In this document: positions 1 to 8,625 of the stretch, piece after piece
How the letters are laid out: each line of letters begins with the position of its first letter
Position numbering within the stretch: the stretch's first letter is position 1
Assembly (NCBI GenBank): GCA_020631235.1
Contig: JAHDHQ010000010.1
Coordinates: 1 to 64,000 of the forward strand
Length of the DNA: 64,000 nucleotides
Source: Saprospiraceae bacterium
GTDB lineage: Bacteria > Bacteroidota > Bacteroidia > Chitinophagales > Saprospiraceae
Reading direction: 5' to 3'
Position numbers and translations under genes: made by a program
Notes under the pieces: model-generated
The model's input: only the letters and a program-made list of their open reading frames with translations
Database searches by the model: none
Told to the model about the DNA's origin: nothing

Positions 1-20
1 TTCATTAAGCATAAATAAAA

Positions 21-56
21 AAGAGACTATCTCGATTTGAGACAGCCTCTTTTTTT
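21..56. terminator. Bidirectional-looking intrinsic terminator
   Basis: A 13-position stem (21-33 with 39-51, two mismatches) closes a five-base loop. It is followed by a run of T on the plus strand and preceded by a run of A, so it could act on both strands. It most likely ends a transcript entering from the left of the window. Confidence 0.7.
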
Positions 57-122
57 ATGTGGACTATTAATATTATTCTAAGCTTTGTTATATTCTATTA
101 CTAATCTTAATTTAGCAGTATT

Positions 123-611
123 ATGAAAATCAAACTGAGTATTGTAAGCTTATTCGTTGTTTGTGCTCTTTGCACCAGTTGTTTAGTTGATTCTAGTTCT
201 AAAAAATCAGCGGTTAAAACTGAGAGCAAAGCAAAGAAGAAAAAGTCTCCCAATTTTGCAAAAGCATCAATATTAACTATTGAAAAAACACCAATAAAAA
301 AGGTTAAAAAGCCCTTGCAAATTGAGGATGAAATGATAAATATAACTGGCTGGGCTTTTGATGACAAACTTAAAAGGCCAGCGCAGAAAGTTCATGTATT
401 ATTAAATAAGAAAGCCTTCGCTTGTAAATATGGGACTCCAAGAAAAGCTATAGCAAAAAAATTTGGAGACAAAGTTCTGAACTCCGGTTTTAGTTGCAAC
501 ATTCCCGTATCAAAACTTAATAAAGGGCTATATAATGTAGAGATAAGAGTTACGAACGCAAATGGTTCCCGAAAGGTTTCTAAACCATTGAACAATCTAA
601 TTAAGATATAA
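123..611 (+). CDS. Lipoprotein with C-terminal beta-sandwich-like domain
   Basis: This is a 162-residue protein of unknown function. The N-terminus is a lipoprotein signal ending in CTSC, with Cys20 as the likely lipidated residue. A lysine-rich linker (about residues 27-65) follows. The C-terminal domain (about 66-160) has alternating hydrophobic strands and the motif ITGW at 74-77, which suggests an Ig-like or carbohydrate-binding sandwich; this is inference from pattern. A similar ITGW pattern occurs at the N-terminus of the sulfotransferase at 18696-19697. It lies 23 bases upstream of the MBOAT gene and is probably co-transcribed with it, so it may be an envelope partner of the polysaccharide-modifying system. 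Confidence 0.75.
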   Translation: MKIKLSIVSLFVVCALCTSCLVDSSSKKSAVKTESKAKKKKSPNFAKASILTIEKTPIKKVKKPLQIEDEMINITGWAFDDKLKRPAQKVHVLLNKKAFACKYGTPRKAIAKKFGDKVLNSGFSCNIPVSKLNKGLYNVEIRVTNANGSRKVSKPLNNLIKI

Positions 612-634
612 TACTCATTTGAAAACCACTTTGT

Positions 635-2086
635 ATGTTATTCAACTCATTTGAGTATTTACTATTTTTCCCGCTTGTATTTATTGTTTATTGGTTTGTT
701 TTAAACAAGCACTTAAAGTTTCAAAATGCTTTTCTTTTATTAGCTAGTTACTTTTTTTATGGCTGGTGGGATTGGAGGTTTTTGTCTTTAATCATTTTCA
801 GTTCAATCGTTGATTACACGATAGGCTTACAGATGTCGGAAAGTGATAATCAAAGGAAACGGAAACTATTGCTTTTTGCATCCTTGCTGGTAAACCTCGG
901 ATTTTTAGGTGTTTTTAAATATTATAATTTCTTTATTGATAGTTTTAATACCCTACTAGATAACGTAGGAATGCAAGTAAATATGATGAGCTTAAACATC
1001 ATCTTACCGGTGGGTATTAGTTTTTACACCTTCCAAACCTTAAGTTACACTATCGATATATATCGAAACAAACTACAGCCGACAAAAGATGTTTTACAGT
1101 TCTTTACTTATGTGGCATTTTTCCCACAATTAGTAGCTGGCCCTATCGAACGAGCTACTAATTTATTACCACAGTTTAATATCTCTAGGCAATTTAATTA
1201 TGATAAAGCAGTAGATGGCACCAAACAAATTTTGTGGGGTTTCTTTAAGAAAGTAGTCATTGCAGACAGTTGTGCACCGATTGTCAATGACATCTTTACT
1301 AATTATCAAGAGCTCTCTCCTATTATGTTAATCCTGGGTGCCATACTCTTTGCATTTCAAATTTATGGTGACTTTTCAGGATATTCCGATATTGCCATTG
1401 GAACCTCTAGGTTATTAGGATTTAACTTGATGCAAAATTTTGCCTTCCCATATTTTTCTAGAAATATGGGTGAATTTTGGAGAAGGTGGCATATTTCTTT
1501 ATCCACATGGTTTAGAGATTATCTATACATTCCTTTAGGTGGTTCTAGAGGTACTCAATTGCAATCAGTTAGAAATATATTTGTCATTTTCATTGTGAGT
1601 GGTTTTTGGCATGGTGCTAATTGGACATTTATTGTGTGGGGCTTTTTAAACGCCTTGTTTATTATTCCTTCTTTTCTTTCAGGAAGTAATCGGAATTATT
1701 TGGGTGTTGTTGCTCTTGGTAAAGTCTTTCCAAGCATTAAAGAAGCCTTCCAAATATTTATCACTTTTCTATTGACTTGCTTAGCGTGGATTTTTTTCAG
1801 AGCAGCTAATGTCTGGGAGGCTGGTGATTACATAAGAAGAATATTTAGTTTTAAGAGTTTCGCTATGGAAGAATTAGAAATAGCTGGTTTTTCTGACTTC
1901 ACCTGGTTTCTTGGACCTTTAATTATTTTATTACAGATGACCGAATGGAAAAATAGAAGTCGACAATATGGCTTAGCATTTATTTCAAAAAATATTATCA
2001 TTCGCTGGGGATTTTACATTCTTATTATTTTATTTTTAATCCAATATTGGGGTTCTGAACAAGACTTTATTTATTTCCAATTCTAA
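635..2086 (+). CDS. MBOAT family O-acyltransferase (AlgI/DltB-like)
   Basis: This 483-residue polytopic membrane protein has the hallmarks of membrane-bound O-acyltransferases. Residues 281-286 read FWRRWH, followed by a segment ending YIPLGG, and SGFWHG at 322-327 carries the second conserved histidine. Length and layout match AlgI/PatA-type proteins, which move an acyl group, usually acetyl, across the membrane for transfer to a polysaccharide or other envelope polymer. The stop overlaps the start of the SGNH-like gene by one base (TAATG), so the two are translationally coupled, as is common for AlgI plus a periplasmic acyl-transfer partner. The substrate is inferred to be the glycan made by the surrounding locus. 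Confidence 0.93.
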   Translation: MLFNSFEYLLFFPLVFIVYWFVLNKHLKFQNAFLLLASYFFYGWWDWRFLSLIIFSSIVDYTIGLQMSESDNQRKRKLLLFASLLVNLGFLGVFKYYNFFIDSFNTLLDNVGMQVNMMSLNIILPVGISFYTFQTLSYTIDIYRNKLQPTKDVLQFFTYVAFFPQLVAGPIERATNLLPQFNISRQFNYDKAVDGTKQILWGFFKKVVIADSCAPIVNDIFTNYQELSPIMLILGAILFAFQIYGDFSGYSDIAIGTSRLLGFNLMQNFAFPYFSRNMGEFWRRWHISLSTWFRDYLYIPLGGSRGTQLQSVRNIFVIFIVSGFWHGANWTFIVWGFLNALFIIPSFLSGSNRNYLGVVALGKVFPSIKEAFQIFITFLLTCLAWIFFRAANVWEAGDYIRRIFSFKSFAMEELEIAGFSDFTWFLGPLIILLQMTEWKNRSRQYGLAFISKNIIIRWGFYILIILFLIQYWGSEQDFIYFQF

Positions 2087-3093
2087 TGAAGTCCTATCTA
2101 CATTCGCTACTCAAATTCTTCCTACTATGTTTAGGTGTAGTATTGATTCTTTCACTACTCAAAAGTGGTGCACAAGGTAATAAAGAGTATTATGTGAAAT
2201 TTAAGGACTTACAAAGTAATCACAAAGAAACCAACACTGTATCTTTTGGATCCAGTCATATTTTTCGACAATTTAAACCAACTACTTTTGACCAAACCAC
2301 TAAAAAGACATACAGCTATAACTTAGGGACTCCGGCAGCAGATGGCCTACAAAACATATTCCTACTTGAAGATTTTTTAGATAACTACAAAAACATAGAA
2401 AACATAGAGTATGTATTATTTGAGTACATTGGAATCAACAAAATCAAAGGGCAAAATCATCAAACTTTAAGGAATAGTTATTATTTGAATGCTTCTACTC
2501 TTTCCTTAGTATTTGGGAATTACCCTCCTTGGTATAAAGGTGCAAGTCTAAGTTTCTTAAAAGCTTATTTACTCAGAAAACTAAGCTTTAAAAATGTATT
2601 TTTTAACACAGAAACTAGACGTTTAAACAAGCTAAATATTAAATACTGCCTTAAAGAAAGAGGATATTTAGCACTCGAAACAGATTTAAGAGTAACTAAA
2701 AATTCAAAACTGGTGAGTAGAAAAAAATACTTCGATACTCATGAGGAAGAACTAGTTAAAAAATTTTCAGGTCGAGATCGGAAAGTCTCCATTAAGAAAA
2801 AGAATATACCTGTATTGGATAGATTAAACAAGATCTCCAACCACAAGGATTACAATCACATTCAATTCTTAGTGGTCATTCATCCAATGTACCCGATGCT
2901 CAAAGTGGATAAGTATAAAAATTTGAATATACTCAATCTTTCAAAAAAAGACCACCAATCCATTCTAACCAACCCAAGCTATTACTTTGATAAAGGTCAT
3001 TTGGGTAAAAAAGGTGCTAAAGCTTTCTCGAAAGCTCTAGGAAAGTCGTTTAACAAATTTGTAAAGAATAAACGAAAAGCAAAAAATAAATAA
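2086..3093 (+). CDS. SGNH-like membrane-anchored protein, probable O-acyl transfer partner of MBOAT
   Basis: This 335-residue protein has one N-terminal transmembrane segment (about 8-26) followed by an extracytoplasmic domain. GSSH at 55-58 fits the block I nucleophile of SGNH/GDSL-type enzymes. Asp302 and His305, in DKGHLGKKGA, fit the C-terminal catalytic Asp-x-x-His. Similarity to named families is otherwise weak, so the call rests on these motifs plus coupling to the MBOAT gene. By analogy with AlgJ/AlgX/DltD-type partners it would receive the acyl group and transfer it to a glycan. Its last 57 bases overlap the 3' end of the convergent gene at 3037-3948. Confidence 0.7.
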   Translation: MKSYLHSLLKFFLLCLGVVLILSLLKSGAQGNKEYYVKFKDLQSNHKETNTVSFGSSHIFRQFKPTTFDQTTKKTYSYNLGTPAADGLQNIFLLEDFLDNYKNIENIEYVLFEYIGINKIKGQNHQTLRNSYYLNASTLSLVFGNYPPWYKGASLSFLKAYLLRKLSFKNVFFNTETRRLNKLNIKYCLKERGYLALETDLRVTKNSKLVSRKKYFDTHEEELVKKFSGRDRKVSIKKKNIPVLDRLNKISNHKDYNHIQFLVVIHPMYPMLKVDKYKNLNILNLSKKDHQSILTNPSYYFDKGHLGKKGAKAFSKALGKSFNKFVKNKRKAKNK

Positions 3094-3948
3094 CTCGCCT
3101 ATCAAAAACCAAAGTCTACTAGCCACGCTAATCGTAGTAGCTTCCACCAAATCTATTCTCAGTAAACTCAAAAACAAAACAATAAGGCCTTCTCTAACAC
3201 CGACACCTCCTGGAGCAACAACAGCCATAGCGCCACTGGTTCCTGCAAAAGGAAAGGCTAAAATTGCCACCAATGAAAAATCTACATGGATAGTTAGGGC
3301 AAGACATAGGAAATAAAAAGAACATCCCCACAAAAACCAATTTAGCATAAAAACAGGAATAGAGATGAATGCTTTGGCAGCTGAAATAGCTGGGATATTT
3401 AGTTTCTTTTTAAAAAGCCATTTAGCAGTTTTTTCAATAGTTACTTTTATGATAGGAAGAAATATTAAGCTCGTAAGCAAGAGCCAAATTGGAATGGCTG
3501 TGTACAAAAGTTTAACCTGACTAAAACCACCTGCAAGTATAAGTCCCAAACAACCCATAGAAAAACCAACCCATATAGTAATAATTTGAGTTTGCAAAGA
3601 TATGGTTGATGCCACCTCTCGTTTTATTTCATATCGATTTGATATAAACTCGGCTTTTCCTAAAATAAGTAAAATCTTGCCTGGTATGTACTTGGTAAAA
3701 ATAGATAAACCCACAGAGGTTATTGCATCATTTACTGACACTTTGTATTTATTTAATGATAGCTGAGTCCACCATGTAAGTGCATTTGAAATCATGCCTA
3801 AAAACAATAGTAAAAACGATAAAGCAAGATATGGATAGCTATAGATCGTTGGAATGTTTAAATAGTCTGCCTTGTATAATGCAAAAACAAGAAACACAAA
3901 GGAAAGCAATACTAAATAAGTAAAAATATTCTTTGACTTAAAAGCCAT
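3037..3948 (-). CDS. Lysylphosphatidylglycerol synthase TM-domain / UPF0104-type membrane protein
   Basis: This 303-residue protein has about eight membrane segments. The segment around APGGVGVREG is the conserved signature of the LPG_synthase_TM (YbhN, AglD C-terminal) family. Members without a soluble synthase domain are often found in glycan loci next to GT2 enzymes and are suspected to help lipid-linked sugars cross the membrane; the exact function is not established. It is the last gene of a four-gene left-pointing operon (GT2, sulfotransferase, methyltransferase, this gene) with one base between it and the methyltransferase. Its 3' end overlaps the convergent SGNH-like gene by 57 bases. 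Confidence 0.85.
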   Translation of the reverse strand: MAFKSKNIFTYLVLLSFVFLVFALYKADYLNIPTIYSYPYLALSFLLLFLGMISNALTWWTQLSLNKYKVSVNDAITSVGLSIFTKYIPGKILLILGKAEFISNRYEIKREVASTISLQTQIITIWVGFSMGCLGLILAGGFSQVKLLYTAIPIWLLLTSLIFLPIIKVTIEKTAKWLFKKKLNIPAISAAKAFISIPVFMLNWFLWGCSFYFLCLALTIHVDFSLVAILAFPFAGTSGAMAVVAPGGVGVREGLIVLFLSLLRIDLVEATTISVASRLWFLIGELFIFCFSFILYKFVKRLS

Positions 3949-3949
3949 A

Positions 3950-4585
3950 TTAACTTGGTTTCTGGGACAAAATCATTGTCCAAGGCAAAGGTCTGTTTTC
4001 TTTTAAAACCACGAAGTTGTTTTTCTTTATTAATTTTCTAAAACCAACAGATGACCAGTGATTTACATGAGTAGGGGTATTGCCCATGTCCTTTAAATAC
4101 TTTAATCTGATCATATTTAAAACGCGCCAAATTGGTTCTCTCGGCACACTTGCTAAAAATAAACCTTCAGGTTTTAAAACCCTATATATTTCATTTAATC
4201 CCTTCTGATAATTATCGATATGTTCCAAAACTTCACAACAAATAATTAAGTCAAAATAATCATCTTCAAATTGGATATTATTTATGTCTTCAAATTGAAA
4301 ATGAACATTAGGCTTTTGTGATAATAACTTCTTTGATAGATCAAGTCTATCATCATACACATCAGTCAAATAAAATTGTGCATCTGGAAACCTGTCTATT
4401 ACTTTTTGAGAAACATGCCCTTCCCCGGCACCAATCTCAATTACTCTCATCGGATTTGTATTAAATGCATTGTGATCTAATAAATTTTCAATAGAATTAA
4501 AAAATCCACCAACTAGCTTCTTAGCAATCGATCCCTGATTCTGATATTTTGGGGATTTGGCTGGTCTGTCAAAGGTTTTTGCCAT
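3950..4585 (-). CDS. Class I SAM-dependent methyltransferase
   Basis: The 211-residue protein has a Rossmann-type SAM site, EIGAGEG at about 50-56, an acidic residue ending strand 2 (LTDV), and the post-motif segment CCEVLEHI typical of Methyltransf_11 enzymes. The start overlaps the stop of the upstream sulfotransferase by one base, so both are probably translated together. Position between a sulfotransferase and an LPG-synthase-like membrane protein suggests a sugar or lipid-linked glycan as substrate, which is inference. It is not obviously related to the two paralogous methyltransferases at 12.7-14.0 kb beyond the common fold. Confidence 0.88.
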   Translation of the reverse strand: MAKTFDRPAKSPKYQNQGSIAKKLVGGFFNSIENLLDHNAFNTNPMRVIEIGAGEGHVSQKVIDRFPDAQFYLTDVYDDRLDLSKKLLSQKPNVHFQFEDINNIQFEDDYFDLIICCEVLEHIDNYQKGLNEIYRVLKPEGLFLASVPREPIWRVLNMIRLKYLKDMGNTPTHVNHWSSVGFRKLIKKNNFVVLKENRPLPWTMILSQKPS

Positions 4586-5352
4586 TATTTTATTTTGTAT
4601 TTATATAACTCCATCAGTTCCTTTAATTCAGACTCTATGTATGAATTATAAGAATCAATTATGTGAGCCGTATCCTTTTTCTTACTCGTGTTTTTGGGTT
4701 TTGATAAAATTGCCTCAGTCTTTTGCTGAGAATATGATTCCAAACCAAAAAAATCCCTCACTCGTGCCAATTCTTCCGCACCTTTTTTTGGACCTGATTT
4801 AAAAATATCTTCAAATCTTATTTGAAGATAAGGATTAGTTTTCTTGTATAGCATTAGTGTTTCATTGATGAGCTTCCATCTTGCAGCAAGAACCATAATA
4901 GGATCTTTCTTTTGCCTTTTAGATAGTGGCAAGTCAGCTACAAAGTATGGTATATTTCTCCTAACCAGCCTCTTATAACCATTCCAAAACCCGTAATCAT
5001 AGTGAGATTTAATATAATCTTGAGGATGCCTGACTAGGTGAAGTATTTTAATATTTTCTATTGACTTGTTTAAAGAAAATACTCCAGACCACATAAAATT
5101 ACTAGACTCTATATAAATAGTTGGACATACTTTGAATAAAGATTTTCTTGCTGTAAAATAGGCCTTGTTAAATCTTTCCGAACTTATCTTTCTTTCGTAG
5201 TGCATATTCGATAAGGGAATAAATCTTCTAGAAGGTTTTGGCTCATGCCTACATAAGGCATTAGTACATGTTTTATTTATATAGTCTTCAAAAAACATAG
5301 TACCCGTTCTCCCTGTGGAAAGAATAAAATTAATTTGCTTATTCGTCTCCAT
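4585..5352 (-). CDS. Sulfotransferase family protein
   Basis: This 255-residue cytosolic-type sulfotransferase carries a 5'-phosphosulfate loop with STGRTGT at about 12-18. A likely 3'-phosphate-binding segment starts at HLVRHP (105-110) and is followed by a serine. These motifs bind PAPS. It overlaps the upstream GT2 gene by 14 bases and the downstream methyltransferase by one, so it belongs to a coupled glycan-modifying operon. The sulfated substrate is inferred to be a sugar or lipid-linked sugar. It is one of four sulfotransferases in the first 20 kb, and no PAPS synthesis genes are visible in the window. Confidence 0.85.
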   Translation of the reverse strand: METNKQINFILSTGRTGTMFFEDYINKTCTNALCRHEPKPSRRFIPLSNMHYERKISSERFNKAYFTARKSLFKVCPTIYIESSNFMWSGVFSLNKSIENIKILHLVRHPQDYIKSHYDYGFWNGYKRLVRRNIPYFVADLPLSKRQKKDPIMVLAARWKLINETLMLYKKTNPYLQIRFEDIFKSGPKKGAEELARVRDFFGLESYSQQKTEAILSKPKNTSKKKDTAHIIDSYNSYIESELKELMELYKYKIK

Positions 5353-6286
5353 ACATTTGATCCTTCTGTCGCTTAGCTAGTTGCTCGATTAGTTTTCTGT
5401 TTTTTGATAACAGATCTCCAATAATGCCTAAGGCAAAAAAATTAACACTAATTATAATAAACATTACACCCAAAATTAATGACTGCACTTTACCAGAGGC
5501 ATCATTATTTAAGAAGAAAATAATAAACCTTATGATTGGAATTAAGCCTACCAAAAAGCTCAATCCACCCATCCATAAAAATATCCTTAGAGGTTGATAC
5601 ATTGAATAGACACGTATTATATCTGTACCTGATTTACGTATGTGTTGCCAGATATTCTTAAATAGACGAGATGGCCGAGTAGGGGCATTGGTGGATATAG
5701 GTACAGAAACCATCTTTATCTTTTTCTTAGCAGCTTGAACTGTTGTATCCAAAACATAGGAGAAGTCAGAAGTTATGTTAAGTTCTTTCATCGCTTGTTT
5801 GGAATATGCTCTAAAACCAGAAACCGCATCTTCCATTTTTCGTTCTCCGGATAGGATTTGAGTAACCTTGGTCCCTAACCACTGAAAAAATTTCTTTATT
5901 ATGGAAAAGTGCTTAATCTTAGAAGTTTGACGATTACCAACTGTTATGTCAGCTTCCCCATCAATAATTGGTTTTACCAAATCTTTAATGTACTTTGACG
6001 GATACTGATTATCTCCATCTGTATTAACAAGTATATCTGCACCCAACTTTAGCGCATTATCTAAACCTGTACGAAAGCTGATCCCAAGTCCTTTATTCCC
6101 AACATTTTTTAATACGTGATCAACCTTGTTTTCTAGGGCAACTGCAATAGTTTTATCTGAACTCCCATCATCTATTATCATGGTTTCAATGACGTCTATA
6201 CCATCAATCTTGGTGGGTATTTCACTGAGGACAAGGGGCAAGGTTTTCTCCTCATTATAGCACGGAATTTGGATGATTAATTTCAA
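5339..6286 (-). CDS. GT2 glycosyltransferase, dolichol-phosphate-mannose-synthase-like
   Basis: The 315-residue protein begins with the GT2 fold (IPCYNEE, then DDGSSDKT near 39-46) and has the metal-binding DGD at 90-92. Two membrane segments follow near 233-255 and 267-290. This is the layout of DPM1/GtrB-type enzymes that load a sugar onto polyprenyl phosphate. The start codon is TTG; it places the conserved first strand at the very N-terminus and no better upstream start is visible. A good Bacteroidota promoter lies just upstream (6305-6337), giving a leader of about 12 bases. It heads the operon to 3037. Confidence 0.92.
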   Translation of the reverse strand: MKLIIQIPCYNEEKTLPLVLSEIPTKIDGIDVIETMIIDDGSSDKTIAVALENKVDHVLKNVGNKGLGISFRTGLDNALKLGADILVNTDGDNQYPSKYIKDLVKPIIDGEADITVGNRQTSKIKHFSIIKKFFQWLGTKVTQILSGERKMEDAVSGFRAYSKQAMKELNITSDFSYVLDTTVQAAKKKIKMVSVPISTNAPTRPSRLFKNIWQHIRKSGTDIIRVYSMYQPLRIFLWMGGLSFLVGLIPIIRFIIFFLNNDASGKVQSLILGVMFIIISVNFFALGIIGDLLSKNRKLIEQLAKRQKDQMYGDE

Positions 6287-6304
6287 GAATACATATTTAA
6301 ATCA

Positions 6305-6337
6305 CAAAGTTAAATATAAAGTCATTATGAAGTCAAA
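6305..6337 (-). promoter_or_regulatory. Bacteroidota-type promoter for the GT2/sulfotransferase operon
   Basis: Read on the minus strand, TTTG (6334-6337) is followed after 21 bases by TAACTTTG (6305-6312). This matches the Bacteroidota pattern TTTG, 19-21 bases, TAnnTTTG exactly. Transcription would begin near 6298, about 12 bases before the TTG start codon at 6286. Confidence 0.6.
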
Positions 6338-6420
6338 TAGTAGTTGAAATTAACGGAAACTAACTCAATTATGATAAAATATCTTCATAAATAGAAATAA
6401 GGCTATTGTTAAATCTAAAG

Positions 6421-6454
6421 AAATGGCAAAAAACCCATTTTTTTAGCCATTTTT
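6421..6454 (+). promoter_or_regulatory. Stem-loop in the leader of the rfbF operon
   Basis: AAATGGC (6421-6427) pairs with GCCATTT (6446-6452), and an inner A6/T6 stem extends it, with a one-base bulge at 6445. A short T run continues after the stem. It lies about 50 bases upstream of the membrane-protein gene and reads like a terminator or attenuator on the plus strand. Function is not shown by the sequence. Confidence 0.4.
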
Positions 6455-6505
6455 GTAGTGCTTTAAAAAGACTATGTAAAATTCAGCAATTCAGAATTAA
6501 ACTGC

Positions 6506-7855
6506 ATGCTAAAAAAACCAACTATAGTTCTGACAATCATCGGGTTAGTTATGATGATAAATTTATTGCACAATCCATTAGGTTTGTTTAGCGCAAAGGG
6601 TGTAATTAACCAATTAGGATGGCAAAGTTGGATAGCAGGTAGTATTATTAAGGCTCATCAAGATGGAATCTTTTCCACTGGAACTTTCACCAATATTTGG
6701 ATCCCAAAAAAAATGAAAGCTCCTAAGGCTAGGGCATACAATGCCAATAAGTATCGAAAGGGTCAATTTAATATCAAGACTAAAAAAGGTCGTGGAGTTT
6801 GGTCAACTTACAAATCCGCTATAAGGTGGCCAAATACACTTTATGAAATTGTGGATGTGAGTATATTCAAAATAACAGGAAAACCTCAAAACCTTTTTTG
6901 GTTACATAAAACCATTGCGGGTTTATTTTTGGTTTTTTCTCTATTAATATTTTTGCGCTGGACCTGGGATGAATTTGGAATAATTAATTTCATTTTAACT
7001 AGCTTTGCTATACTTACTTGTCATTGGTTAATGGTTTTGGCCTCCTATGCTGGTTTCGATATTTGGTTAAATATAATTCCAGTTGCTGCTGGACTTTGGC
7101 TTTTTAAAAAGAAAAGAAAGTTTTTTAACCCTTCTAACTATTGGCATATTTTAGCTTATGGCATTTGCTCAATTTTCTTAAATGCCACAAGACACTATGC
7201 GCATGTACCTGTTGTCAGTTTTTCTCTGCTAATACCTATAGTCTACTATGAGAAATTGAGTCTTTCCAATTGGAAAAAGATTTCAAGCAAAATAGTAATT
7301 GTAGGACTTGGCGCTATCATTGGTTTTCTTATAAGTTTTAGTATTCATTTTCTTATGATTTACTCAATTAGAGGAAATTTGGAACGGACTTTAGACTTTT
7401 TTAAGTTTAAGTTTTTACATCGCACCTCAGGTGATTTAGATGAAAATTTGCACAACTTTTCCAGACTTGTAGACAAAGCTCATGGTGCTGGTTTTATGGA
7501 TGTAATGAAAAGATACTGGAACGAAAAACCAATATTGGCTTTTCTTAACTTGAAGCATATCACATGGATGTTTATTCTATCGACTCCAAGTGTTTTTATT
7601 CCATCGCTTTTCTCAAAGAGCACTATAAAGATGTCAAAATATAGAAAATTGTTTCTAGCTACTCTTATTAGCTTTATTGGAGCGATCAGTTTTTTCTATA
7701 TTTTTAAATCGCATGCTTATTTACATGTCCATCTTGATTACATTGTTTTATGTACTCCTTTTATACTTTTCTTCGTCTTGTATTATGTGGAATTTATAAA
7801 AGTTCTCGTCCAAAAACTTAAAACAACATTGAACAAAAACACAATCGAAGCCTAA
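6506..7855 (+). CDS. Polytopic membrane protein of polysaccharide locus, function unknown
   Basis: The 449-residue protein has about ten hydrophobic segments. One lies at residues 4-22, then there is a basic hydrophilic stretch of about 100 residues, and the rest are packed from about 128 to 440. The topology, with a large loop after the first membrane segment, resembles GT-C transferases or polymerase-type proteins, but no family signature was recognised. It is followed after five bases by rfbF, which makes a role in assembling the CDP-sugar-containing glycan plausible. There is no good ribosome binding site, which is common in Bacteroidota. The start is the first ATG that keeps the N-terminal membrane segment. 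Confidence 0.75.
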   Translation: MLKKPTIVLTIIGLVMMINLLHNPLGLFSAKGVINQLGWQSWIAGSIIKAHQDGIFSTGTFTNIWIPKKMKAPKARAYNANKYRKGQFNIKTKKGRGVWSTYKSAIRWPNTLYEIVDVSIFKITGKPQNLFWLHKTIAGLFLVFSLLIFLRWTWDEFGIINFILTSFAILTCHWLMVLASYAGFDIWLNIIPVAAGLWLFKKKRKFFNPSNYWHILAYGICSIFLNATRHYAHVPVVSFSLLIPIVYYEKLSLSNWKKISSKIVIVGLGAIIGFLISFSIHFLMIYSIRGNLERTLDFFKFKFLHRTSGDLDENLHNFSRLVDKAHGAGFMDVMKRYWNEKPILAFLNLKHITWMFILSTPSVFIPSLFSKSTIKMSKYRKLFLATLISFIGAISFFYIFKSHAYLHVHLDYIVLCTPFILFFVLYYVEFIKVLVQKLKTTLNKNTIEA

Positions 7856-7860
7856 ATTAT

Positions 7861-8625
7861 ATGAAAACTATATTACTTGCTGGAGGTTTTGGAACCAGAT
7901 TATCTGAAGAAACCCACTTAAAACCTAAGCCAATGGTCGAAATTGGGGATTACCCCATCCTATGGCATATTATGAAATCTTATTCTCATTATGGCTTCAA
8001 TGATTTTATCGTGGCTTGTGGATATAAAGGTTATTACATTAAAGAATATTTTGCCAATTACTTTTTACACCAATCGAATGTCACTTTTGACTTAGCCAAT
8101 AATGACATGAAAATACATGACTCTTCGACAGAGCCTTGGAAGGTTACACTCATGGACACTGGACTACATACGATGACTGGTGGAAGAATCCGGAGAGTAA
8201 GAGATCACCTCGACGACACATTTATGGTTACTTATGGTGATGGGGTAAGTAATGTAGATGTAAAAGCTTTAGTGGACTTTCACCGTTCGCACGGAAAATT
8301 ATTGACTGTAACCGCTGTGCAGCCTTCTGGTAGGTTTGGAGCCTTAGAAATAGACGAGTATCAAGTCAAATCCTTTATGGAAAAACCAAAAGGTGACGGT
8401 GCATGGATCAATGGTGGTTTCTTTGTTTGTAATAAGAAAGTGATCGATTACATCACAGATGACTCTACCATTTGGGAACGAGAGCCTTTGGAAAACATAG
8501 CAAAAGATGGCGAATTAATGGCCTATCACCATCGAGGATTTTGGAAGCCTATGGACACGCTACGGGATAAAAATGATCTTGAAAAAATGTGGGCTTCAAA
8601 TAAAGCCGAATGGAAAAGCTGGTAA
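7861..8625 (+). CDS. rfbF: Glucose-1-phosphate cytidylyltransferase
   Basis: The 254-residue enzyme makes CDP-glucose from CTP and glucose 1-phosphate, the first step to CDP-linked 6-deoxy and 3,6-dideoxyhexoses. The N-terminus has the nucleotidyltransferase signature GGFGTRLSEE (8-17) followed by KPKPM. The length and the pattern MVEIGDYPILWHIM are typical of RfbF. The stop codon abuts the start of the next gene with no gap, and that gene encodes the next enzyme, so the assignment is mutually supporting. Confidence 0.96.
   Translation: MKTILLAGGFGTRLSEETHLKPKPMVEIGDYPILWHIMKSYSHYGFNDFIVACGYKGYYIKEYFANYFLHQSNVTFDLANNDMKIHDSSTEPWKVTLMDTGLHTMTGGRIRRVRDHLDDTFMVTYGDGVSNVDVKALVDFHRSHGKLLTVTAVQPSGRFGALEIDEYQVKSFMEKPKGDGAWINGGFFVCNKKVIDYITDDSTIWEREPLENIAKDGELMAYHHRGFWKPMDTLRDKNDLEKMWASNKAEWKSW

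Noticed and set aside
107-367. Minus-strand ORF of 86 codons opposite the first lipoprotein
   Set aside because: It is antisense to a gene with a clear lipoprotein signal, and its composition is what antisense of lysine codons gives (Phe- and Leu-rich).
6406-6591. Plus-strand ORF of 61 codons in the leader of the rfbF operon
   Set aside because: It overlaps the hairpin at 6421-6454 and the start of the membrane protein in another frame, and its product is low-complexity with no family resemblance.
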